The notes: generated from the letters alone by a model not told the origin. DNA of 64,000 bases from Thermohahella caldifontis (GCF_041153465.1 NZ_CP154858.1:682001-746000); one strand, 5' to 3'. Counted from the first letter of the stretch, positions 19,657 to 31,693 are shown. A program made the numbers and translations.

Positions 19657-20645
19657 ACAGACAAAGCGGGATGGCGCTCATCCTGGTCCTGCTGATCACC
19701 GCACTGGTCACCATTGTTGCGGTGAATATGGAAAGCCGTACGGCTTTGACCATCAAGCGCACGGCCCATCATATTTTCAGGGAGCAAGGTCGTCATCTGG
19801 CGTACGCCGCAGAGAGCTATGCCAGAGAGATTCTTTATGCGGATTGGGAAAAGGATAATCGTGAAAAAAGCATGGTGGATACACTGGATGAACCTTGGGG
19901 TGCTGCGGCCATCCGGATTCCACTTGCCGCCTGGGCGGGTCTTGAGGGGCAACTTGACGACATGCAGGGCCGTTTCAATATCAATTCGCTGGTCACCCGT
20001 AAGGACGGCAAAACGACCGTAAACCTTCAGGCGCTCAATCAGTTCAAAAGATTATTGAACATTCTTAATGTATCTCCTGAGCTCAATGCCGAAAAATTTG
20101 TGGACTGGATGGACGATGATGAAGAGATCTACCAGTTCCGTGGTGCAGAAGATGAGACCTACCTGCTCAAATCGCCACCCTACCGTGCGGCAAACCAGCC
20201 CTTCAACGACATCAGTGAATTGTGGCTTATCGACGGGATGACTGAAGAGGATTTCAAAAAGCTTGAACCCGTGATCAGTGTGCTCCCCACATCCACGCTG
20301 AAAATCAACGTCAACACTGCCTCCCGGGAAGTGCTGGAGAGTCTGAACGAAGGCATTGATGCGGCCAGGGCTGAGGCACTGATCGAGGCGCGGAAAGCGG
20401 ACAAGGGCTTCAAGGACGTACAATCCTTTCTCGCCCGAGACGAACTGGCAGGTCTGGGCATCAAGGAAACCGGCCTCACAGTCAAAAGTGATTACTTTCG
20501 TGCCCGGATCAAGGTACATTTTGATGATCGCATCATCCGACTGGAATCACTGATTCACCGTGACGGGCAAGGTAAAATGCAAACTGTCAGGCGTGATTTC
20601 GGAAAGCGTTTTAACATTGATAAAAAAGCCGTGGACGTACAATGA
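19653..20645 (+). CDS. gspK: Minor pseudopilin GspK
   Basis: The largest pseudopilin caps the pseudopilus tip. A short leader (MNRQSG) precedes MALILVLLITALVTIVAVNM, which lacks the usual +5 Glu, a known peculiarity of GspK. The LDDMQGRFNINSLV and KFVDWMDDDEEIY motifs and two helix-hairpin-helix-like SAM segments (VNTASREVLESL) are characteristic. The GTG start at 19653 overlaps the gspJ stop. 330 residues. Confidence 0.94.
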   Translation: MNRQSGMALILVLLITALVTIVAVNMESRTALTIKRTAHHIFREQGRHLAYAAESYAREILYADWEKDNREKSMVDTLDEPWGAAAIRIPLAAWAGLEGQLDDMQGRFNINSLVTRKDGKTTVNLQALNQFKRLLNILNVSPELNAEKFVDWMDDDEEIYQFRGAEDETYLLKSPPYRAANQPFNDISELWLIDGMTEEDFKKLEPVISVLPTSTLKINVNTASREVLESLNEGIDAARAEALIEARKADKGFKDVQSFLARDELAGLGIKETGLTVKSDYFRARIKVHFDDRIIRLESLIHRDGQGKMQTVRRDFGKRFNIDKKAVDVQ

Positions 20646-20654
20646 GGCAACGCC

Positions 20655-21893
20655 ATGCTACTTGAACTTGTGGTCAGGCCTGGGCCTGAAGACACTTGGC
20701 AATGGCTTCTGGCCAGCGCCGACCTGAAGGATATGGAAACAGGTGAGGGAAGCCAGGAAGCACTTGAACAGGCCTTGCTTCACTATGCTGATACACGTAT
20801 CAGGGTGCACATTCTCCTGCCGGCAGAGCAGGTTGTCGCACTCTTGCCTGTTGTCCCGGCTCGCCAGACACGCCTTTATGAACGCATTATTCCCAATCTG
20901 GTTGAAGATGATCTGGGCGAAGAGATAGAGCGTTGCCATTTTGCCTGGGGCAAACGGCAAGAGGGTAATCGTGTACCTGTACGTGTCGTGTCACGAAGCA
21001 TTATGGACGCGTGGACAGACTGGGCCGGTAACAACGGCCTGCTGCTGCAGGGCATCTGGAGTGAGGCGGATATCTTGCCAACGGCCGACAATCTGGTTTC
21101 TCTGGTGTCAGATGGAGATCGAATTCTCTTCAGACATCCGAGGGGCCTGTGCGGAGCGTTACCCCGTGAAGGCATCAATCTGCTGGATACGTTGTTCAGT
21201 GATCCACCCGGTTTGACGGCACAACTTTATCACCCGAAGGACGAAGATGTCGGTGTAACGATCGCGCAGCTGGAACAAACCGGGTTACAGCGTGTCGAAT
21301 CTCAACCTTATGGATCTCTCTTTGAGTGGTTGGGCACACGTTTACTCAATGGGGCAGAGCAATCAATCAATCTCTGCACAGGCCCCTATCAGCCGCGGGA
21401 GACTGATTCACAGAAGCATCTCAAGGCATGGTGGCCTGTTGCGGCAGTTTTATTGCTGGGGCTGACGCTGGGAACCGGGCTCAACGTTGCAGAAGGGTTG
21501 TATTATCAAAAACAGGCTGAACACTATCGGAGCCAACAAGTGGCACTTTACAGACAGTGGTTCCCGGGGGCGCGGGTACTGGCAAGCCCACGCAAACAGC
21601 TGGCCTCCAAGTTACAACAGTTGTCCGGCTCTGGCCAGGAAGGCGTCTTTCTGCAAGCCTTGCATGACACGGCCATGCGTATCAGACAGAATGGCCAGGG
21701 AAAAATTTCTGTTCGCAGCTTGCAGTTCACACAAGAGAAAGGCGAGTTGGCAGTAGAAGTTCGGGCACCGGCGCTGGCTGACCTGGAGTCTGTTCGTGAG
21801 GCACTCTCCAAGGCCGGTTATCAGGTGGATATTGGTTCTGCCGTTCGGGAGGCCGACGGTGTACGCAGCCGGCTGCGAATCAGGAGATCATGA
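20655..21893 (+). CDS. gspL: Type II secretion platform protein GspL
   Basis: GspL connects GspE to the inner membrane and GspM. It has a cytoplasmic actin-like N-terminal domain (about residues 1-235, with RIIPNLVEDDLGEEIERCHF), a membrane segment WPVAAVLLLGLTLGTGLNVA near residues 258-277, and a periplasmic ferredoxin-like domain. Length of 412 residues is normal. Its stop overlaps the gspM start. Confidence 0.92.
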   Translation: MLLELVVRPGPEDTWQWLLASADLKDMETGEGSQEALEQALLHYADTRIRVHILLPAEQVVALLPVVPARQTRLYERIIPNLVEDDLGEEIERCHFAWGKRQEGNRVPVRVVSRSIMDAWTDWAGNNGLLLQGIWSEADILPTADNLVSLVSDGDRILFRHPRGLCGALPREGINLLDTLFSDPPGLTAQLYHPKDEDVGVTIAQLEQTGLQRVESQPYGSLFEWLGTRLLNGAEQSINLCTGPYQPRETDSQKHLKAWWPVAAVLLLGLTLGTGLNVAEGLYYQKQAEHYRSQQVALYRQWFPGARVLASPRKQLASKLQQLSGSGQEGVFLQALHDTAMRIRQNGQGKISVRSLQFTQEKGELAVEVRAPALADLESVREALSKAGYQVDIGSAVREADGVRSRLRIRRS

Positions 21894-22390
21894 AGATGGC
21901 GCTTGTCCCCGAAAACATCCGTATATCGCTCTCCAGAAAGTGGCAGAGCCTGCCCCAGAGGGATCAGAATGCCCTCTTGGTGCTGGGTGTCGCGCTGGCC
22001 CTTTTCATCGCCGTGTTCGGAATCTGGCGCCCTGCAGCACAGTTTGCCGAATCTGCACGTGCCGATGCCGAACAGGCCCGAGCCGACTACATCTGGATGA
22101 AAGAAAGGGAAGCATTGGTCCGCGCACTCAGACAAAGCGGTTCATCACAGGCAAACGGACGCGTGCTGACAATAGTGAATCAGGAAGCGGGACGCTATGG
22201 TATTGAACTGAAGCGTTTTGAGCCCCGGGGCGAGAACCGTCTCAATGTCTGGCTGGAAAGCATCCCTTTTGATAAGGTGGTGCTTTGGTTATCTCAGCTT
22301 GGCAAGCAGGGTATTCAGGTACGTCAGATTTCAGTGGATCAGGCCGGTCAGCCAGGTCTGGTCAACGTACGGCTTTCCCTGGAACGCTGA
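21890..22390 (+). CDS. gspM: Type II secretion platform protein GspM
   Basis: A small bitopic protein with one membrane helix (ALLVLGVALALFIAVFGIW, about residues 28-46) and a periplasmic ferredoxin-like domain (NQEAGRYGIELKRFEP and GIQVRQISVDQAGQPGLVNV). It stabilises GspL. The 166-residue length and ATGA overlap with gspL fix the identity. gspN and gspO do not follow, and the operon ends here. Confidence 0.9.
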   Translation: MKMALVPENIRISLSRKWQSLPQRDQNALLVLGVALALFIAVFGIWRPAAQFAESARADAEQARADYIWMKEREALVRALRQSGSSQANGRVLTIVNQEAGRYGIELKRFEPRGENRLNVWLESIPFDKVVLWLSQLGKQGIQVRQISVDQAGQPGLVNVRLSLER

Positions 22391-22424
22391 CGGTAACAAT
22401 AAAAACAGAACAAGGACACCCATC

Positions 22425-23063
22425 ATGCAAACCACACTGGATACGGAAGACACTCGGCTTGTCCGGCTTGATCGCTCCGTACTGGTTGAGGCCAAGACGA
22501 TCCTCTATCACGCCTACAGGAACGAACCCACCTTTCAATACCTGTTTGACAGTCACCGTCCCGGCTATGACCAGCGCGTGCGAGCGACCCTGCGAGAAGG
22601 ACTGGAACTGCACTTTGCCTCCGGCCAGGATGCGCTGGGTATTCTTGTCGGTGACAGGTTGGCTGCCGTAGCACTGATTTCCAATGATCACTCCCGGACC
22701 GGTCTGGGTAATCAGTTCAACTGGCGGATCCGGATGATGCTGACGGCAGGCCTGGCGTGTACACGCCGCTATATGGAATATCATGAGCAAATCAGAAGCC
22801 TGCTCCCCGAGGGCATGTGCCATTATCTGCCGTTCATTGGTGTGGATCCGGATTATCAGAAACACGGTCTGGGGCGCAAGCTGATGGATGCAGTCGAAAA
22901 TATCTGCCGTGAAACACCCGTCAGCTCCGGAATCGCACTGGATACCGGAAACGCCAGGTATATCCGTTTTTACACTTCGCTGGGTTACCGGAAAATCGGT
23001 GAGATAGAGCTGGGCTCCGTGAAGGAAATCCTGCTGTTCAAGAGTTTGGTAAATGATGAGTGA
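22425..23063 (+). CDS. GNAT-family N-acetyltransferase
   Basis: A 212-residue protein with the GNAT acetyl-CoA-binding core: YLPFIGVDPDYQKHGLGRKL supplies motif A (Q/R-x-x-G-x-G/A as QKHGLG) near residue 145, and ALDTGNARYIRFYTSLGYRK supplies motif B. The start at 22425 has AAGGA upstream; a longer frame runs back into gspM but is not coding. It overlaps the glutathione reductase gene by 11 bp, so the two are co-translated. The substrate is unknown. Confidence 0.88.
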   Translation: MQTTLDTEDTRLVRLDRSVLVEAKTILYHAYRNEPTFQYLFDSHRPGYDQRVRATLREGLELHFASGQDALGILVGDRLAAVALISNDHSRTGLGNQFNWRIRMMLTAGLACTRRYMEYHEQIRSLLPEGMCHYLPFIGVDPDYQKHGLGRKLMDAVENICRETPVSSGIALDTGNARYIRFYTSLGYRKIGEIELGSVKEILLFKSLVNDE

Positions 23064-24401
23064 TTCATATGATCTGATTGTCCTGGGCGGTGGCTCGGGA
23101 GGTGTGCGGGCTGCCAGAATTGCGGCCTCACTGGGCGCCCGTGTCGCCATTGTCGAGGGGTGCTTCTGGGGTGGAACCTGCGTAAATGTGGGCTGTGTGC
23201 CGAAAAAGCTATATGTTTACGCCTCCCATTATCATCAGAGTTTTGAAGAGGCCGAAGGCTTCGGTTGGAAAGCAGGACAAATCAGTCATGACTGGGCCAT
23301 CCTGCAAGCTAGGCAAAGAGCAGAAATTCAGCGTCTGAATGGTATTTACAGCCGGCTTCTGGATCACAGCGGTGTCACCCGGATAGAGGGCTATGGGCGC
23401 TTTCTTGATGCCCATACCATTGAGGTAAATGGCGAAAGGTTGACCGGGCGATATATTCTCGTCGCCACCGGCAGTACACCCGAGTATCCCGATATTCCGG
23501 GAAAGGAATGGCTGCAATGCTCAGACCGGCTTTTCGAGCTGAAAGAAAAGCCGGGCAGGGCAGTGGTCTGGGGAGGCGGTTATATCGCTGTTGAGTTTGC
23601 GTGCATTCTGGCGGGGCTGGGTGTAGAAACCACGCTGGTTTACCGTGGATCACAGATATTGAGAAAGTTTGATCCGGATGTATCTGCATTCGTACAGTCC
23701 GAACTGCCGAAAAAGGGTATCTGGCTGAAACTTGATACCACACTGGAGTCACTGGAACGGGTGGATGATGGCGTCCGCGCTCAGCTCAGTAACGGAGAGT
23801 CTTTGATTGCGGATGAAGTATTTGGTGCGACAGGTCGCCGCCCGAATACCGATCAGCTCAACCTGGAGGCTGCAGGCGTAATGACCGGCCCGAAAGGGGA
23901 GGTCATTGTCGATGAAAATTACCAGACATCGCAGGCACATATTTTTGCGGTGGGTGATGTGATTGACCGCGTACAACTCACGCCTGTTGCTCTGGCAGAA
24001 GGCATGTACGTTGCCAACCGTCTGTTCGGAGGGATTCCGAAGCCGGTTCGCTATGACCTGATTCCCACAGCCGTCTTCTCCCAACCGGCCATCGGTACTG
24101 TTGGCATGACCGAACCCGAGGCGAGAGAAGCAGGACATGAGGTTCGGATCTACATGACCGATTTCAAGCCCCTCAAGCATACGCTTAGCGACATGGACGA
24201 GCGTACGCTGGTCAAGCTGATCGTGGACGCAGAAACGGACAGAGTTCTGGGTGCCCACATGGTTGGGGATGAGGCTGCCGATGTGATTCAGGGGATTGCC
24301 ATCGCCATGACCGCAGGAGCAACCAAGTCAGACTTTGACAGTACAATCGGCATTCACCCTTCCAGTGCGGAAGAGTTCGTCACACTCCGTACCCCGGTCC
24401 G

Positions 24402-24405
<4 letters not shown>
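23053..24405 (+). CDS. gor: Glutathione-disulfide reductase
   Basis: This flavoprotein reduces oxidised glutathione with NADPH in the cytoplasm. Visible parts are the FAD fold DLIVLGGGSGGVRAARIA, the redox disulfide in GGTCVNVGCVPKKL (Cys43 and Cys48), the NAD(P) fold AVVWGGGYIAVEFACILAGLG, FAVGDVIDRVQLTPVALAEG and the C-terminal catalytic HPSSAEEF. At 450 residues it fits Gor; the V-N-V-G-C-V-P-K-K form is the glutathione-reductase type. Its stop codon overlaps the stop of the convergent kinase gene, leaving no room for a terminator. Confidence 0.94.
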
Positions 24406-26342
<1,937 letters not shown>

Positions 26343-26346
<4 letters not shown>

Positions 26347-27257
26347 CGTGTCGCCTCCATCCTTTCCAGCTCGTGACGGAGCATGTCATCCGAAGGTGGA
26401 TTCAGCCCCAGCGAACGCGCAACCTGGCGATTTACTGCAACGGAAAAGTAGCGTGCGTATCCTGGCCGCGGCCAAAACCCGTGCTTTTTGTAAAACTCGA
26501 GTGCCTCGATGATTTCACGCGAGAAATCTCCAATACTGGAAAAGGTTGTTGCCAGGCTGCCGGCTCGTACATAGGCAAGGGAAGGGCCAACCACCGGCTT
26601 TCCATGCCGGTACGCGGACAACAGGATCAACTTGATCAGGTTTCGGTTGTAAATTTCCGGTTCCGGTGTCGCAAGCAAGGCATCAGCACTGTTCAGCGCT
26701 CGTGACAGGATTCTCGGTAACTCATCCTGATTTCGGAGTGTAAACGACTGAACACTCAACGCAGGGTGTTTGGGCCACTCGGCCAGCGGTTTGTCTGCAG
26801 GCACCAGAACTGCGACCGTCTTCGCCCTGGGCAAGAGAATGGAGATCAGATTCAGCTGCCTTTCGGGAGGGGATTCCAGATAAATGACGCTGTGCTGACG
26901 CTCCCTGAACGGAGGCAGAGCGCTGAGCTTCTCGTAACTGGCCTTGCGGATAAACACGCCGAGCGTGGGCACCTTCGGAAGTGCCGCCGAGACTCTTTTG
27001 AGAGCCTCCTGGCCCAGCGCCACAATACGTACATCTTCAAGCTGTGCAACCTGATCAGCCAGTGCCCCGACATTATTCTGGCTGACCATGACGAAATCCC
27101 AGTTCAAGCCATCCAGCTCGTTGAGAAACTGCCTCAGTTCATGTGCTACGGGGGAATATTCCGGGGCCACAAGGAGTACGGAGGTTCGGGCGTGCGACCA
27201 TGAACCCGCAGTCAAACACAGAAAAAGCAGCCACAGCCGGACGCTCCCGCGAACCAT
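26343..27257 (-). CDS. Periplasmic binding protein related to ABC substrate-binding proteins
   Basis: A 304-residue protein with a clear signal peptide (VRLWLLFLCLTAGSWSHA, cleavage about residue 23). The rest has the two-lobed pattern of the ABC_sub_bind family: VLLVAPEYSPVAHELRQFL, RIVALGQEALKRVSAALPKV, ADALLATPEPEIYNRNLIKL and YRHGKPVVGPSLAYVRAGSL. No permease or ATPase is nearby. Between a TonB receptor and a membrane kinase, with a 4-bp overlap to the kinase, it more probably delivers a signal than a nutrient. Ligand unknown. Confidence 0.8.
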
Positions 27258-27272
27258 TCACACCTGCTCCAT

Positions 27273-29564
27273 TCAGAGATTCAGCGCAACCTGCGCAAAA
27301 TAGTGAGTGCGATCATCATATACATTGTCCTTGAACATCACAGGGTCATCATTGAGATAGTGTTCCACCTTGACGCTGAATTCAACGGAAAGGTGACTGC
27401 TCAGCCGCTTTCGCCAGCCAGCCCGCACGTCCAACCTCTGATAGTCGAACTCGCCAATGCTGTCAGCGATATAGTAAACAACGGCTGTTGACAGGTTCTG
27501 AGGCCACTGACGCATCCACGCCAGGCTGCCACTGTGTTGGGCACTGAGTCGTCTTTCAATTTCAAATAAACGGTTCTGGGAAAAGCCCGTATATTGAGGC
27601 AGAAAGAGCTTGTTGCCTGTGTACTGTTCATCCTGATCCATATATGCGTAAGTCCATCTCAGCGTATCGCGCCTGCCGGCCTGCCAGCGACCTTCAATCT
27701 CCAGACCGGTCTGAGTGACATCAAGGTTGTTTTCCGGATCAAAAGAGAAATAGTTCAGCGGTGCACTGATCAGATCCCAAAGGTGGTCACGGTAGACCTT
27801 GACGTCCAGCTCAAGACCTTGTGAAGGCAGGTTGATGTAAAGGCCCAGTTCCCGGGCAACAATCTGTTCTTTTTGCAGCCCTCCGGGAGATCTGACTGTA
27901 AAGGTCCTGGCTTCCGTGGCGCCGTTCAGGGGTGGGGTGAGGTTTCGTGCTGTAAACTGCCACTGAGCGGACTGTTCATAGGTGTCCGGTGTGCGAATGG
28001 CATGCGAGACGACGGCTCTGAGCGTTACCTGAGATGTAATATGATAATTCAACGCCGCACGAGGCGAGAAATTGAACCCATTCGCCTGGTCATCTTCTGC
28101 CATCCCGCCCAGATGAACAACCCAACGATAGGCCGGACGGTATTCACTGCTGAAAAAAGCAGACAGGACCCGGTTGCGACCAAAGCCATCAAAATACGTC
28201 TCGCTCCAGAAACGATCCTGCCTCCAGGACACCCCGCCAAGGACACGTATTTCGGGGGTAGGCGTCCAGATGGACTGCACTTCCAGCTCATTTCTTCGTT
28301 CACGGATAGACAGGTTCGTATCCCCGCAGACCTCGGGTACGGGTGGATTCAACATGTCGTTGATCACCAGAAGTGCAAGTTGGTCATCTGATGCGCTGCC
28401 GATGCCTGAACTGCCGCCCCCGGCTATCGTTGTATAGAGACCGCCAAGAAACGAACTGTCTGCACCGATCAGAATGCTGCCGTATGTCTGATTACTGGCA
28501 TAAAGACGGGTGAGGGCAGGGCTGAACAGAACCGGGTGCACACAGGCGGTGAACGGTTGATCTCTGACACGCTGCTGTGTGTAGGCTGTCAGCTTGAGAT
28601 TCAGGTCGGGCGACACATCCCAGTCAATCCGGGTTGAAAGGTAATTGTCGCGGGCCCGTATATCAGGATCTGTTGCCTGCCCGTCGCCCTCATTTCTGGG
28701 TACTTGCTGATCGCCGTTGAGCAGACCGGCGTCCAGATACCAGCGCTGATTGTCGCTTCTGTTCCAGAGAAGCACGAGATTCGCCCCTGCGAGATCGTAA
28801 CTGTCACGGAAGGGGGTCTGCCCATCACGCCGATAATCAAAACCCTGTTCACGTTTGTCATGAACACTGGCGCGGTACTGGAACTCCCCCGCGCGCCCGC
28901 CCCATCTCGCAAACCGCTTCTGATCGCCAATACTGCCTGTTTCGCCGAAAACCCGGCCGCCGTGAGTATCCTCCGGGTGGCGTGTAATGATATTGACCAC
29001 GGCCAGAAAGGCGTTTGCGCCGTAGGCTGCAGTGTTGGGGCCTCGGGTCACCTCAATGCGATCAATATCCTCCAGAGCGACTGGCAAATTGAGCCAGTCC
29101 ACACTGGCGAGATTGGGGTTATATACAGAACGGCCATCGACAAGAACCTGAAGGCGACGTTGTTCATTAGCATTGGTTCCGTGGTAGGACGTGACCGGAA
29201 CATTGGCGCCGACATAACCGACAGTCATTCCGGGGACCAGGCGAAAAACATCGTGCAGATTCCGGATGCCGAGTGCATTGATATCCTGATGGGTGATGAC
29301 TGTAACAGAGGCCGGAACCTCGGAGCGTGGCTGCTTCAACCGAGCCGGTGTCAGGACGGTCGGCACATCATCAAAGTACCATGTATCAGCCTCGGTAGCC
29401 GGATCTGATGCGGCCAGGAGCCACCCTTCGGCCAAAGGATCACCGGCCAGCGCAAATTGTGAAGCAGACAGGAGACAGAGCGGAGCGATCCAGCGGCTAT
29501 AACGAACGGGCGAGAACGTCGTCAGGCGTTTAACTGTGTCATGGCGGATAGAGAGTAATTTCAT
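27273..29564 (-). CDS. TonB-dependent outer-membrane receptor
   Basis: A 763-residue receptor with signal peptide (ending ASQFALA near residue 40), a plug domain (SVTVITHQDINALGIRNLHD, LVDGRSVYNPNLASV, DRIEVTRGPNTAAYGANAFL) and a long beta barrel. Two external-loop cysteines (near AFTACVHPVLF and PPVPEVCGDTN) may form a disulfide. The last residue is Leu, not the usual aromatic. The plug resembles receptors for siderophores, cobalamin or copper, but the substrate cannot be told. It is the first gene of a three-gene operon with the binding protein 15 bases downstream. Confidence 0.9.
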   Translation of the reverse strand: MKLLSIRHDTVKRLTTFSPVRYSRWIAPLCLLSASQFALAGDPLAEGWLLAASDPATEADTWYFDDVPTVLTPARLKQPRSEVPASVTVITHQDINALGIRNLHDVFRLVPGMTVGYVGANVPVTSYHGTNANEQRRLQVLVDGRSVYNPNLASVDWLNLPVALEDIDRIEVTRGPNTAAYGANAFLAVVNIITRHPEDTHGGRVFGETGSIGDQKRFARWGGRAGEFQYRASVHDKREQGFDYRRDGQTPFRDSYDLAGANLVLLWNRSDNQRWYLDAGLLNGDQQVPRNEGDGQATDPDIRARDNYLSTRIDWDVSPDLNLKLTAYTQQRVRDQPFTACVHPVLFSPALTRLYASNQTYGSILIGADSSFLGGLYTTIAGGGSSGIGSASDDQLALLVINDMLNPPVPEVCGDTNLSIRERRNELEVQSIWTPTPEIRVLGGVSWRQDRFWSETYFDGFGRNRVLSAFFSSEYRPAYRWVVHLGGMAEDDQANGFNFSPRAALNYHITSQVTLRAVVSHAIRTPDTYEQSAQWQFTARNLTPPLNGATEARTFTVRSPGGLQKEQIVARELGLYINLPSQGLELDVKVYRDHLWDLISAPLNYFSFDPENNLDVTQTGLEIEGRWQAGRRDTLRWTYAYMDQDEQYTGNKLFLPQYTGFSQNRLFEIERRLSAQHSGSLAWMRQWPQNLSTAVVYYIADSIGEFDYQRLDVRAGWRKRLSSHLSVEFSVKVEHYLNDDPVMFKDNVYDDRTHYFAQVALNL

Positions 29565-29662
29565 CTGGTATCTGTAATTCTGTGTTTATTTTTGTATTTC
29601 ATTGTATATGCTTGGGGCATGTTTGTCCCGCATGAAGCCACTTGATCAGAGATTGGTTGGTT

Positions 29663-30523
29663 ATGTTGAATCTAATAAAACACGCCCCATGGGTCAGCCT
29701 GACCGGACTCTACACTGCGCATGTATGGCGCATTCATGAATTCGCTCCGGCAGAAGTGGACACCTGGCTTGGCCGTGCAGCAAGGGTTTCATTGATGCCA
29801 TTTGAACAGATTTCAGAGGCACTGTGGGGCACCTCTCTGGAGCGCACCCTTGTCGCTCGGCATCAGGCCATGGATGACAAGGCCCGCACCTGGCTGAACA
29901 GGCATCCCGAGGACCGATGTGCTTTCATTGAGCTGCCCTGTGGGCTGGCAACACGATCACGCCGGCTGGCAAGTTCATGTCCAGGACAGCCGGTGTCCTG
30001 GATAGAAGCGGATCTTCCTGCCATGATGGATGCCCGGCAAAAACTGCTGGGTTCCAGCCCACGGGTTCAGAGCATACCCGTCAATGCATTGGAATGGGAA
30101 GGCAGAACCGGTCTGGCGCGTCTTGCCGACGCGATACAAGCCCGTCATCTCTGCGTCACCATGGAGGGTCTCCTCAATTACCTGGGAATAGACGGTATCC
30201 GTCAGGCGCTGGCCATGCAGAGGAAAATGCTGGATTACACCGGGCAGGACCTGACGCTGATTGCCGACATTTGGCCGGACCTGCGTCACCAGCCACTGGG
30301 CCCGATGCGTCACATACCTGCGAGAATTCTGAAAACTCTGACTGGAAGCGAAGCTGGACTGCTCGGGAAGAGTGCGGACGAAATCCGGGGCTGGTTCATC
30401 GAGGCCGGATTCGAAGCGGTCACGCTATACACCCTTGATGGCGAAGTATGTCAGTCACTCGATATGACGCCGGCACCCTGGTGTATTCTGGTGGAAGCGT
30501 ATGCCAAAGCCGGCGTCCGATAA
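29663..30523 (+). CDS. SAM-dependent methyltransferase, leucine carboxyl methyltransferase-like
   Basis: About 286 residues. The N-terminal YTAHVWRIHEFAPAEVD region, FIELPCGLATRSRRL (SAM-binding region near residue 100), VSWIEADLPAMMDARQKLL, the LCVTMEGLLNYLG motif and GWFIEAGFEAV fit the LCM/PpmC-like class I methyltransferases, including related polyketide-linked enzymes. ATG at 29663 lacks a strong ribosome site; an in-frame TTG at 29642 is possible. It is divergent from the TonB receptor. Substrate unknown. Confidence 0.75.
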   Translation: MLNLIKHAPWVSLTGLYTAHVWRIHEFAPAEVDTWLGRAARVSLMPFEQISEALWGTSLERTLVARHQAMDDKARTWLNRHPEDRCAFIELPCGLATRSRRLASSCPGQPVSWIEADLPAMMDARQKLLGSSPRVQSIPVNALEWEGRTGLARLADAIQARHLCVTMEGLLNYLGIDGIRQALAMQRKMLDYTGQDLTLIADIWPDLRHQPLGPMRHIPARILKTLTGSEAGLLGKSADEIRGWFIEAGFEAVTLYTLDGEVCQSLDMTPAPWCILVEAYAKAGVR

Positions 30524-30941
30524 CATTGTCAACGAAACCTGCTGATGGATTGAAGAGGCGGATATTCACTGGCAAGGGATATCCGGTAGCACTCAAGGTA
30601 TTCGCGCATTGCGGACTTTTGGCGACTGAAAATTACAATGACAGCCAGACAGGCGGGCCGGCATGGCATGGCATGACTGGAATTCTGACGTCAGAATGGC
30701 TGCTGAGGTATAACAATCGTCATGGATGTTTACCGTCGGCAAACGCGTTGATCGTTCGTTCCCGGCGTCGTTACTGGGCTCCAGCCATTACGCATAATGT
30801 ATATTATGTTAAATTTAATATCCTTGGTACCAGAACCTCAGTCATACGGCTGAACACTCATGTTTTTTCCTTATCATTAACGCTCTGGCCAGGCAGTGTT
30901 CGCATTAAAAATGCTGTGGTTTCTTAATATGCGAGTTGCCG
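30524..30941. other. Gene-poor, partly AT-rich intergenic stretch
   Basis: No convincing gene is present in these 418 bp. It holds three adjacent GGCAT words near 30662-30676, the perfect 16-bp palindrome listed separately, and an AT-rich patch around 30795-30830. It separates the methyltransferase (+) from the decayed DUF302 gene (-). Confidence 0.5.
30682..30697. repeat. Perfect 16-bp palindrome
   Basis: ATTCTGACGTCAGAAT equals its own reverse complement. It could be an operator, but no promoter hexamers of good quality flank it and no neighbouring regulator suggests itself. Confidence 0.45.
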
Positions 30942-31296
30942 TTAACGGATGGCATCAAGGGCAATGGCTTCCAGGACCCCGGCAACCTTCTTCAGCAAGG
31001 CGTTACACGCTTGAGAGAGTTGGTGGCGCTTTCCGAGATAGACCGGATCATTGTACGCGACGCTGGTGGTGCCCTCCGAGTTTTGCCAAACCAGCAGCTT
31101 TTGAGGAAGGTCTATCGCAACGGTCCGGCCACACTTCATCAATGGTGTGCCTACCTTGGGGTTACCAAAAATCAGAAGCTGGGTCGGTGCCAGCGTCGTT
31201 TTTTCCCGTGTTGTGGACAACGAGACCTTCATGGGCAAATGCCAGGTGACCGAATGTCAGTAAAATAAAAAGAGAGAGACCAACGCGCCTTTTCAT
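30942..31296 (-). pseudogene. Decayed DUF302 exported protein (internal deletion)
   Basis: A good start (ATG at 31296 with AAAGGG upstream) and signal peptide (MKRRVGLSLFILLTFGHLAF) lead into AHEGLVVHNT, the normal mature N-terminus of exported DUF302 proteins. The conserved second half (LAPTQLLIFGNPKVGTPLMK, then TVAIDLPQKLLVWQ and VAYNDPVYLGKRH) follows almost at once but in another frame. Family members have about 35-45 residues between these blocks, including a conserved FARIDHAAGA-like motif, and these are missing. Unlike the homopolymer breaks elsewhere, this is a deletion of 3n+2 bases. The gene is probably inactive. Confidence 0.75.
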
Positions 31297-31616
31297 GGTG
31301 TGATGCCCTTTGGCTTGTGTTTCGTCCATCCTACCGCGCCTGTATCCTAGACGACAACGATTTCCGTTATCCATTCCAGATTCGTACCATGCGACCGCGG
31401 AACAATTCAATTCAAAGGCACAGGAATGTTTGATTACTGCGTGTATTAACGCACAGCAGTAGCCGGAACCGTTATGGCTCTGTCAGAATGTCAAACGAAG
31501 GAAGTCACAATCCACCGATTGCTACACTTTTCTGTATGCAGAATTAGAAAAAATTAGAAATGCTTTATGAGAATGGAGTTACGAATGCTGTATCTTATTG
31601 AATAAGGAGGAAAAAT
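31297..31616. other. Intergenic region before the DUF302 remnant and after tRNA-Pro
   Basis: These 320 bp have no credible gene. Near 31540-31560 two imperfect AATTAGAAA direct repeats occur in an AT-rich stretch. On the minus strand the tRNA CCA end is followed by ATTTTTCC, a weak termination signal without a clear stem. Confidence 0.45.
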
Positions 31617-31693
31617 TGGTCGGGACGGCAGGATTTGAACCTGCGACCACCTGCACCCCATACAGGTGCGCTACCAGACTGCGCTACGCCCCG
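31617..31693 (-). tRNA. tRNA-Pro (GGG)
   Basis: A 77-nt cloverleaf read on the minus strand: acceptor CGGGGCG pairs with CGTCCCG, the anticodon loop is ATGGGGT with anticodon GGG, the T arm is GCAGGTTCAAATCCTGC, and CCA is encoded. Its position next to merR and ihfA is as in pseudomonads. Confidence 0.96.

Noticed and set aside
30448..30927. 159-residue plus-strand frame after the methyltransferase
   Set aside because: It starts inside the methyltransferase in another frame, shows no family pattern and has no ribosome site.
30936..31268. 110-residue plus-strand frame
   Set aside because: It is antisense to the conserved DUF302 sequence, which explains its openness.
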